DNA of 64,000 nt from Meandrina meandrites (lineage: Eukaryota; Cnidaria; Anthozoa; Scleractinia; Meandrinidae), in contig OY855903.1 in the NCBI GenBank assembly GCA_963693305.1, positions 31,339,598 through 31,403,597 on the forward strand, given 5' to 3'. Numbering within the stretch: position 1 is the stretch's first letter; the number at the start of each line of letters is the position of its first letter. The notes under the pieces were generated by a model. It was not told where the DNA came from. It did not search any database and was given only the letters and a program-made list of their open reading frames with translations. This document shows, piece after piece, positions 1 through 9,880 of this stretch. A program made the position numbers and the translations under genes.

Positions 1-95
1 TTGGGTGCTCACTGCCCAAATCGTCGCCCAAGCGGTCCCCGAGCTCAGATCATGAGAAAATCAATTTTTACGGCCGAATCGCAATTTTCATGAAA
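1..95. repeat. Reference 95-bp monomer, internal anatomy
   Basis: This first complete monomer sets the numbering. GC-rich half: TTGGG (p1-5) faces CCCAA (p15-19) as a 5-bp inverted repeat with a 9-nt loop; p21-30 is the most variable word (GGCGCACA, GGTGCACA, GTCGCCCA, GGCGCATG, GGCGTAAA, GGCCCTCA, GGAGCCCA, GGCGAACA forms at p23-30 across the array); p41-46 is the palindrome GAGCTC. AT-rich half: AAAATCAATTTT (p57-68, 5-bp arms about CA), palindrome CGGCCG (p71-76), then CAATTTTCATGAAA running into the next monomer. This copy carries T at p24 and C at p29 (the GTCGCCC type). Consensus GC is about 48% by hand count. No promoter, polymerase III box or coding frame is convincing. Confidence 0.95.
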
Positions 96-98
96 TTG
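82..98. repeat. Near-palindrome across the monomer junction (first of about 670)
   Basis: At each boundary the sequence from p82 to p3 of the next unit is an inverted repeat: CAA then TTTCATGAAA then TTG, with a single unpaired T at p85. The central ten bases (p86-95) are a perfect palindrome. It is kept in most monomers; exceptions are seen, for example p91 A (CAAGAAA) in monomers 4371, 13111, 22801 and 39806, and p89 A (TTTTAATGAAA) near 6833. Such a dyad could be a binding site for a dimeric protein or a cruciform-prone site; that is inference only. Confidence 0.8.
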
Positions 99-1520
99 GG
101 TGCTCACTACCCAAATCGGTGCACAAGTGGTCCCCCAACTCAGATCATGAGAAAATCAATTTTTACGGCCGAATCGCAATTTTCATGAAATTGGGTGGTC
201 ACTGCCCAAATCGGTGCACAAGCGGTCCCCGAGCTCAGATCATGAGAAAATCAATTTTTACGGCCGAATCGCAATTTTCATGAAATTGGGTGCTCACTGC
301 CCAAATCGGCGCACAAGCGGTCCCCGAGCTCAGATCATGAGAAAATCAATTTTTACGGCCGAATGGCAATTTTCATGAAATTGGGTGCTGACTGCCAAAA
401 TCGGCGCACAAGCGGTCCCCGAGCTCAGATCATGAGAAAATCAATTTTTACGGCCGAATCGCAATTTTCATGAAATTGGGTGCTCACTACCCAAATCGGT
501 GCACAAGCGGTCCCCGAGCTCAGATCATGAGAAAATCAATTTTTACGGCCGAATCGCAATTTTCATGAAATTGGGTGCTCACTGCGCAAATCGGCGCACA
601 AGCGGTCCCCGAGCTCAGATCATTAGAAAATCAATTTTTACGGCCGAATCGCAATTTTCATGAAATTGGGTGCTCACTGCCCAAATCGGTGCACAAGCGG
701 TCCCCGAGCTCAGATCATGAGAAAATCAATTTTTACGGCCGAATCGCAATTTTCATGAAATTGGGTGCTCACTACCCAAATCGGCGCCCAAGCGCTCCCG
801 GAGCTCAGATTATGAGAAAATCAATTTTTACGGCCGAATCGCTATTTTCATGAAATTGGGTGCTCACTGCCCAAATCGTCGCCCAAGCGGTCCCGGAGCT
901 CAGATCATGAGAAAATCAATTTTTACGGCCGAATCGCAATTTTCATGAAATTGGGTGCTCACTGCCCAAATCGGCGCACAAGCGGTCCCCGAGCTCAGAT
1001 CATGAGAAAATCAATTTTTACGGCCGAATCGCAATTTTCATGAAATTGGGTGCTGACTGCCAAAATCGGCGCACAAGCGGTCCCCGATCTCAGATCATGA
1101 GAAAATCAATTTTTACGGCCGAATCGCAATTTTCATGAAATTGGGTGCTCACTACCCAAATCGGTGCACAAGCGGTCCCCGAGCTCAGATCATGAGAAAA
1201 TCAATTTTTACGGCCGAATCGCAATTTTCATGAAATTGGGTGCTCACTGCCCAAATCGGCGCACAAGCGGTCCCCGAGCTCAGATCATGAGAAAATCAAT
1301 TTTTACGGCCGAATCGCAATTTTCATGAAATTGGGTGCTCACTGCCCAAATCGGCCCTCAAGCGGTCCCCGAGCTCAGATCATGAGAAAATCAATTTTTA
1401 CGGCCGAATCGCAATTTTCATGAAATTGGGTGCTCACTGCCCAAATCGGCGCACAAGCGGTCCCCGAGCTCAGATCATGAGAAAATCAATTTTTACGGCC
1501 GAATCGCAATTTTCATGAAA

Positions 1521-2470
1521 TTGGGTGCTCACTGTTCAAATCGGCGCACAAGCGGTCCCCGAGCTCAGATCATGAGAAAATCAATTTTTACGGCCGAATC
1601 GCAATTTTCATGAAATTGGGTGCTCACTGCCCAAATCGGCGTAAAAGCGGTCCCGGAGCTCAGATCATGAGAAAATCAATTTTTACGGCCGAATCGCAAT
1701 TTTCATGAAATTGGGTGCTCACTACCCAAATCGGCGCAAAAGCGGTCTTCGAGCTCAGGTCATGAGAAAATCAATTTTTACGGCCGAATCGCAATTTTCA
1801 TGAAATTGGGTGCTCACTGCCCAAATCGGCGCACAAGCGGTCCCCGAGCTCAGATCATGAGAAAATCAATTTTTACGGCCGAATCGCAATTTTCATGAAA
1901 TTGGGTGCTCACTGCCCAAATCGGCGCACAAGCGGTCCCCGAGCTCAGATCATGAGAAAATCAATTTTTACGGCCGAATCGCAATTTTCATGAAATTGAG
2001 TGCTCACTGCCCAAATCGGCGCACAAGCGGTCCCCGAGCTCAGATCATGAGAAAATCAATTTTTACGGCCGAATCGCAATTTTCATGAAATTGGGTGCTC
2101 ACTGTTCAAATCGGCGCACAAGCGGTCCCCGAGCTCAGATCATGAGAAAATCAATTTTTACGGCCGAATCGCAATTTTCATGAAATTGGGTGCTCACTGC
2201 CCAAATCGGCGTAAAAGCGGTCCCGGAGCTCAGATCATGAGAAAATCAATTTTTACGGCCGAATCGCAATTTTCATGAAATTGGGTGCTCACTACCCAAA
2301 TCGGCGCAAAAGCGGTCTTCGAGCTCAGGTCATGAGAAAATCAATTTTTACGGCCGAATCGCAATTTTCATGAAATTGGGTGCTCACTGCCCAAATCGGC
2401 GCACAAGCGGTCCCCGAGCTCAGATCATGAGAAAATCAATTTTTACGGCCGAATCGCAATTTTCATGAAA
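1521..2470. repeat. Six-monomer (570-bp) tandem duplication in HOR1, also at 10261-11210 and 19951-20900
   Basis: The ordered series p15-16 TT (ACTGTTC), GTAAAAG, GCAAAAGCGGTCTTC with CAGGT, consensus, consensus, TTGAG starts at 1521 and begins again at 2091, running four monomers. It recurs at the expected offsets in copies B and C. In D the series occurs once only (29071-29545), as it does in each of the more distant copies at 34581 and 45031, so the doubled form looks derived. Confidence 0.88.
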
Positions 2471-3420
2471 TTGGGTGCTCACTGCCCAAATCGGCGCACA
2501 AGCGGTCCCCCAGCTCAGATCATGAGAAAATCAATTTTTACGGCCGAATCGCACTTTTCATGAAATTGGGTGCTGACTGCCAAAATCGGCGCACAAGCGG
2601 TCCCCAAGCTCAGATCATGAGAAAATCAATTTTTACGGCCGAATCGCAATTTTCATGAAATTGGGTGCTGACTGCCAAAATCGGCGCACAAGCGATCCCC
2701 GAGCTCAGATCATGAGAAAATCAATTTTTACGGCCGAATCGCAATTTTCATGAAATTGGGTGCTGACTGCCAAAATCGGCGCACAAGCGGTCCCCGAGCT
2801 CAGATCATGAGAAAATCAATTTTTACGGCCGAATCGCAATTTTCATGAAATTGGGTGCTCACTGCCAAAGTCGGCCCACAAGCGGTCCCCGAGCTCAGAT
2901 CATGAGAAAATCAATTTTTACGGCCGAATCGCAATTTTCATGAAATTGGGTGCTCACTGCCCAAATCGGCGCACAAGCGGTCCCCGAGCTCAGATCATGA
3001 GAAAATGAATTTTTACGGCCGAATGGCAATTTTCATGAAATTGGGTGCTGACTGCCAAAATCGGCGCACAAGCGGTCCCCGAGCTCAGATCATGAGAAAA
3101 TCAATTTTTACGGCCGATTCACAATTTTCATGAAATTGGGTGCTCACTACCCAAATCGGTGCACAAGCGGTCCCCGAGCTCAGATCATGAGAAAATCAAT
3201 TTTTACGGCCGAATCGCAATTTTCATGAAATTGGGTGCTCACTGCCCAAATCGGCGCACAAGCGGTCCCCGAGCTCAGATCATTAGAAAATCAATTTTTA
3301 CGGCCGAATCGCAATTTTCATGAAATTGGGTGCTCACTGCCCAAATCGGTGCACAAGCGGTCCCCGAGCTCAGATCATGAGAAAATCAATTTTTACGGCC
3401 GAATCGCAATTTTCATGAAA

Positions 3421-3610
3421 TTGGGTGCTCACTACCCAAATCGGCGCCCAAGCGCTCCCGGAGCTCAGATTATGAGAAAATCAATTTTTACGGCCGAATC
3501 GCTATTTTCATGAAATTGGGTGCTCACTGCCCAAATCGGCGCCCAAGCGCTCCCGGAGCTCAGATTATGAGAAAATCAATTTTTACGGCCGAATCGCTAT
3601 TTTCATGAAA
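3421..3610. repeat. Single-monomer duplication in HOR1, also at 12161-12350 and 21851-22040
   Basis: Two adjacent monomers share the same set of rare changes (GCGCTCCCGGAG in p32-43, TTATGAG at p50-56, and CGCTATTTT at p80-88). They differ only at p14 (A in the first, G in the second). Copy D has just one such monomer (30496). This is the smallest duplication step visible in the window. Confidence 0.85.
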
Positions 3611-6600
3611 TTGGGTGCTCACTGCCCAAATCGTCGCCCAAGCGGTCCCGGAGCTCAGATCATGAGAAAATCAATTTTTACGGCCGAATCGCAATTTTCA
3701 TGAAATTGGGTTCTCACTGCCCAAATCGGCGCACAAGCGGTCCCCGAGCTCAGATCATGAGAAAATCAATTTTTACGGCCGAATCGCAATTTTCATGAAA
3801 TTGGGTGCTCACTGCCCAAATCGGCGCATGAGCGGTCCCCAAGCTCAGATCATGAGAAAATCAATTTTTACGGCCGAATCGCAATTTTCATGAAATTGGG
3901 TGCTCACTGCCCAAATCGGCGCACAAGCGGTCCCCGAGCTCAGATCATGAGAAAATCAATTTTTACGGCCGAATCGCAATTTTCATGAAATTGGGTTTTC
4001 ACTGCCCAAATCGGCGCACAAGCGGTCCCCGAGCTCAGATCATGAGAAAATCAGTTTTTACTGCCGAATCGCAATTTTCATGAAATTGGGTGCTGACTGC
4101 CAAAATCGGCGCACAAGCGGTCCCCGAGCTCAGATCATGAGAAAATCAATTTTTACGGCCGAATCGCACTTTTCATGAAATTGGGTGCTGACTGCCAAAA
4201 TCGGCGCACAAGCGGTCCCCGAGCTCAGATCATGAGAAAATCAATTTTTACGGCCGAATCGCAATTTTCATGAAATTGGGTGCTGACTGCCAAAATCGGC
4301 GCACAAGCGGTCCCCGAGCTCAGATCATGAGAAAATCAATTTTTACGGCCGAATCGCAATTTTCATGAAATTGGGTGCTGACTGCCAAAGTCGGCGCACA
4401 AGCGGTCCCCGAGCTCAGATCATGACAAAATCAATTTTTACGGCCGAATCGTAATTTTCAAGAAATTGGGTGCTCACTGCCCAAATCGGCGCACAAGCGG
4501 TCCCCGAGCTCAGATCATGAGAAAATCAATTTTTACGGCCGAATCGCAATTTTCATGAAATTGGGTGCTCACTGCCTAAATCGGCGCAAAAGCGGTCCCC
4601 GAGCTCAGATCATTAGAAAATCAATTTTTACGGCCGAATCGCAATTTTCATGAAATTGGGTGGTCACTGCCCAAATCGGTGCACAAGCGGTCCCCGAGCT
4701 CACATCATGAGAAAATCAATTTTTACGGCCGAATCGCAATTTTCATGAAATTGGGTGCTCACTGCCCAAATCGGCGCACAAGCGGTCCCCGAGCTCAGAT
4801 CATTAGAAAATCAATTTTTACGGCCGAATCGCAATTTTCATGAAATTGGGTGCTCACTACCCAAATCGGTGCACAAGCGGTCCCCGAGCTCAGATCATGA
4901 GAAAATCAATTTTTACGGCCGAATCGCAATTTTCATGAAATTGGGTGCTCACTACCCAAATCGGCGCCCAAGCGCTCCCGGAGCTCAGATTATGAGAAAA
5001 TCAATTTTTATGGCCGAATCGCTATTTTCATGAAATTGGGTGCTCACTGCCCAAATCGTCGCCCAAGCGGTCCCCGAGCTCAGATCATGAGAAAATCAAT
5101 TTTTACGGCCGAATCGCAATTTTCATGAAATTGGGTGCTCACTACCCAAATCGGTGCACAAGTGGTCCCCCAACTCAGATCATGAGAAAATCAATTTTTA
5201 CGGCCGAATCGCAATTTTCATGAAATTGGGTGGTCACTGCCCAAATCGGTGCACAAGCGGTCCCCGAGCTCAGATCATGAGAAAATCAATTTTTACGGCC
5301 GAATCGCAATTTTCATGAAATTGGGTGCTCACTGCCCAAATCGGCGCACAAGCGGTCCCCGAGCTCAGATCATGAGAAAATCAATTTTTACGGCCGAATG
5401 GCAATTTTCATGAAATTGGGTGCTGACTGCCAAAATCGGCGCACAAGCGGTCCCCGAGCTCAGATCATGAGAAAATCAATTTTTACGGCCGAATCGCAAT
5501 TTTCATGAAATTGGGTGCTCACTACCCAAATCGGTGCACAAGCGGTCCCCGAGCTCAGATCATGAGAAAATCAATTTTTACGGCCGAATCGCAATTTTCA
5601 TGAAATTGGGTGCTCACTGCCCAAATCGGCGCACAAGCGGTCCCCGAGCTCAGATCATTAGAAAATCAATTTTTACGGCCGAATCGCAATTTTCATGAAA
5701 TTGGGTGCTCACTACCCAAATCGGTGCACAAGCGGTCCCCGAGCTCAGATCATGAGAAAATCAATTTTTACGGCCGAATCGCAATTTTCATGAAATTGGG
5801 TGCTCACTACCCAAATCGGCGCCCAAGCGCTCCCGGAGCTCAGATTATGAGAAAATCAATTTTTACGGCCGAATCGCTATTTTCATGAAATTGGGTGCTC
5901 ACTGCCCAAATCGTCGCCCAAGCGGTCCCGGAGCTCAGATCATGAGAAAATCAATTTTTACGGCCGAATCGCAATTTTCATGAAATTGGGTTCTCACTGC
6001 CCAAATCGGCGCACAAGCGGTCCCCGAGCTCAGATCATGAGAAAATCAATTTTTACGGCCGAATCGCAATTTTCATGAAATTGGGTGCTCACTGCCCAAA
6101 TCGGCGCATGAGCGGTCCCCAAGCTCAGATCATGAGAAAATCAATTTTTACGGCCGAATCGCAATTTTCATGAAATTGGGTGCTCACTGCCCAAATCGGC
6201 GCACAAGCGGTCCCCGAGCTCAGATCATGAGAAAATCAATTTTTACGGCCGAATCGCAATTTTCATGAAATTGGGTGCTGACTGCCAAAATCGGCGCACA
6301 AGCGGTCCCCGATCTCAGATCATGAGAAAATCAATTTTTACGGCCGAATCGCAATTTTCATGAAATTGGGTGCTCACTACCCAAATCGGTGCACAAGCGG
6401 TCCCCGAGCTCAGATCATGAGAAAATCAATTTTTACGGCCGAATCGCAATTTTCATGAAATTGGGTTCTCACTGCCCAAATCGGCGCACAAGCGGTCCCC
6501 GAGCTCAGATCATGAGAAAATCAATTTTTCCGGCCGAATCGCAATTTTCATGAAATTGGGTGCTCACTGCCCAAATCGGCGCATGAGCGGTCCCCGAGCT

Positions 6601-7315
6601 CAGATCATGAGAAAATCAATTTTTACTGCCGAATCGCAATTTTCATGAAATTGGGTGCTCACTGCCCAAATCGGCGCAAAAGCGGTCCCCGAGCTCAGAT
6701 CATGAGAAAATCAATTTTTACGGCCGAATGGCAATTTTCATGAAATTGGGTGCTGACTGCCAAAATCGGCGCACAAGCGGTCCCCGAGCTCAGATCATGA
6801 GAAAATCAATTTTTACGGCCGAATCGCAATTTTAATGAAATTGGGTGCTCACTGCCCAAATCGGCGCCCAAGCGGTCCCTGAGCTCAGATCATGAGAAAA
6901 TAAATTTTTCCGGCCGAATCGCAATTTTCATGAAATTGGGTGCTCACTGCCCAAATCGGCGCACAAGCGGTCCCCGAGCTCAGATCATGAGAAAATCAAT
7001 TTTTACGGCCGAATCGCAATTTTCATGAAATTGGGTGCTCACTGCCCAAATCGGCGCATGAGCGGTCCCCGAGCTCAGATCATGAGAAAATCAATTTTTA
7101 CTGCTGAATCGCAATTTTCATGAAATTGGGTGCTCACTGCCCAAATCGGCGCACAAGCGGTCCCCGAGCTCAGATCATGAGAAAATCAATTTTTACGGCC
7201 GAATCGCAATTTTCATGAAATTGGGTGCTCACTACCCAAATCGGTGCACAAGCGGTCCCCGAGCTCAGATCATGAGAAAATCAATTTTTACGGCCGAATC
7301 GCAATTTTCATGAAA

Positions 7316-8265
7316 TTGGGTGCTCACTGCCCAAATCGTCGCCCAAGCGGTCCCGGAGCTCAGATCATGAGAAAATCAATTTTTACGGCCGAATCGCAAT
7401 TTTCATGAAATTGGGTGCTCACTACCCAAATCGGCGCCCAAGCGGTCCCGGAGCTCAGATTATGAGAAAATCAATTTTTATGGCCGAATCGCTATTTTCA
7501 TGAAATTGGGTGCTCACTGCCCAAATCGTCGCCCAAGCGGTCCCCGAGCTCAGATCATGAGAAAATCAATTTTTACGGCCGAATCGCAATTTTCATGAAA
7601 TTGGGTGCTCACTACCCAAATCGGTGCACAAGTGGTCCCCCAACTCAGATCATGAGAAAATCAATTTTTACGGCCGAATCGCAATTTTCATGAAATTGGG
7701 TGGTCACTGCCCAAATCGGTGCACAAGCGGTCCCCGAGCTCAGATCATGAGAAAATCAATTTTTACGGCCGAATCGCAATTTTCATGAAATTGGGTGCTC
7801 ACTGCCCAAATCGTCGCCCAAGCGGTCCCGGAGCTCAGATCATGAGAAAATCAATTTTTACGGCCGAATCGCAATTTTCATGAAATTGGGTGCTCACTAC
7901 CCAAATCGGCGCCCAAGCGGTCCCGGAGCTCAGATTATGAGAAAATCAATTTTTATGGCCGAATCGCTATTTTCATGAAATTGGGTGCTCACTGCCCAAA
8001 TCGTCGCCCAAGCGGTCCCCGAGCTCAGATCATGAGAAAATCAATTTTTACGGCCGAATCGCAATTTTCATGAAATTGGGTGCTCACTACCCAAATCGGT
8101 GCACAAGTGGTCCCCCAACTCAGATCATGAGAAAATCAATTTTTACGGCCGAATCGCAATTTTCATGAAATTGGGTGGTCACTGCCCAAATCGGTGCACA
8201 AGCGGTCCCCGAGCTCAGATCATGAGAAAATCAATTTTTACGGCCGAATCGCAATTTTCATGAAA
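7316..8265. repeat. Five-monomer (475-bp) block, two tandem copies at the A/B border
   Basis: The block is: GTCGCCC with CCCGGAG; p14-A with GCCCAAG, TTATGAG and TATGGCC; GTCGCCC with CCCCGAG; p14-A with AGTGG and CAACT; TGGTC with GGTGCACA. It runs 7316-7790 and again 7791-8265. A single copy lies inside B at 14536-15010 and inside C at 24226-24700. Confidence 0.92.
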
Positions 8266-8360
8266 TTGGGTGCTCACTGCCCAAATCGGCGCACAAGCGG
8301 TCCCCGAGCTCAGATCATGAGAAAATCAATTTTTACGGCCGAATGGCAATTTTCATGAAA

Positions 8361-9880
8361 TTGGGTGCTGACTGCCAAAATCGGCGCACAAGCGGTCCCC
8401 GAGCTCAGATCATGAGAAAATCAATTTTTACGGCCGAATCGCAATTTTCATGAAATTGGGTGCTCACTACCCAAATCGGTGCACAAGCGGTCCCCGAGCT
8501 CAGATCATGAGAAAATCAATTTTTACGGCCGAATCGCAATTTTCATGAAATTGGGTGCTCACTGCGCAAATCGGCGCACAAGCGGTCCCCGAGCTCAGAT
8601 CATTAGAAAATCAATTTTTACGGCCGAATCGCAATTTTCATGAAATTGGGTGCTCACTGCCCAAATCGGTGCACAAGCGGTCCCCGAGCTCAGATCATGA
8701 GAAAATCAATTTTTACGGCCGAATCGCAATTTTCATGAAATTGGGTGCTCACTACCCAAATCGGCGCCCAAGCGCTCCCGGAGCTCAGATTATGAGAAAA
8801 TCAATTTTTACGGCCGAATCGCTATTTTCATGAAATTGGGTGCTCACTGCCCAAATCGTCGCCCAAGCGGTCCCGGAGCTCAGATCATGAGAAAATCAAT
8901 TTTTACGGCCGAATCGCAATTTTCATGAAATTGGGTGCTCACTGCCCAAATCGGCGCACAAGCGGTCCCCGAGCTCAGATCATGAGAAAATCAATTTTTA
9001 CGGCCGAATCGCAATTTTCATGAAATTGGGTGCTGACTGCCAAAATCGGCGCACAAGCGGTCCCCGAGCTCAGATCATGAGAAAATCAATTTTTACGGCC
9101 GAATGGCAATTTTCATGAAATTGGGTGCTGACTGCCAAAATCGGCGCACAAGCGGTCCCCGAGCTCAGATCATGAGAAAATCAATTTTTACGGCCGAATC
9201 GCAATTTTCATGAAATTGGGTGCTCACTACCCAAATCGGTGCACAAGCGGTCCCCGAGCTCAGATCATGAGAAAATCAATTTTTACGGCCGAATCGCAAT
9301 TTTCATGAAATTGGGTGCTCACTGCGCAAATCGGCGCACAAGCGGTCCCCGAGCTCAGATCATTAGAAAATCAATTTTTACGGCCGAATCGCAATTTTCA
9401 TGAAATTGGGTGCTCACTGCCCAAATCGGTGCACAAGCGGTCCCCGAGCTCAGATCATGAGAAAATCAATTTTTACGGCCGAATCGCAATTTTCATGAAA
9501 TTGGGTGCTCACTACCCAAATCGGCGCCCAAGCGCTCCCGGAGCTCAGATTATGAGAAAATCAATTTTTACGGCCGAATCGCTATTTTCATGAAATTGGG
9601 TGCTCACTGCCCAAATCGTCGCCCAAGCGGTCCCGGAGCTCAGATCATGAGAAAATCAATTTTTACGGCCGAATCGCAATTTTCATGAAATTGGGTGCTC
9701 ACTGCCCAAATCGGCGCACAAGCGGTCCCCGAGCTCAGATCATGAGAAAATCAATTTTTACGGCCGAATCGCAATTTTCATGAAATTGGGTGCTGACTGC
9801 CAAAATCGGCGCACAAGCGGTCCCCGATCTCAGATCATGAGAAAATCAATTTTTACGGCCGAATCGCAATTTTCATGAAA
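8361..9880. repeat. Eight-monomer (760-bp) tandem duplication in copy B, also at 18051-19570 in C
   Basis: The series TGCTGAC, p14-A, GCGC with CATTAG, GGTGCACA, GCGCTCCCGGAG, GTCGCCC, consensus, TGCTGAC occurs at 8361-9120 and 9121-9880. The last monomer of the second copy has GATCTC, while that of the first has GAGCTC and GAATGG. Copies A (381-1140) and D (27931-28690) have the series once. The event therefore lies on the B/C lineage, or was lost from A. Confidence 0.9.

Larger units (their letters stand above)
1..7980. repeat. HOR1 copy A, 84 monomers
   Basis: Monomer 0 corresponds to monomers 84 (7981) and 186 (17671) by the run of variants that follows: GTCGCCC type, p14-A type with p36-43 altered (AGTGG...CAACT), p8-G type (TGGTC), then consensus. 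The copy is joined to B with offset 7980 bp over 1 to about 1080, then 8740 bp from 1081 to about 4840, then 9690 bp from about 4990 to 7980. Rare substitutions recur at these offsets, for example the double change GATTCACA at 3116 and 11856. The step changes in offset correspond to an 8-monomer duplication and a 10-monomer net difference in B. The window begins inside a five-monomer block, so the true left boundary is outside. Confidence 0.9.

Noticed and set aside
41..60. Transcription terminator or promoter in the GAGCTC to GAGAAAA region
   Set aside because: Short dyads and A/T runs occur in every monomer and show no spacing or context of a promoter or terminator.
1..95. CENP-B box
   Set aside because: No match to the NTTCGNNNNANNCGGGN core in the consensus on either strand, including the TCTTCGAG variant.
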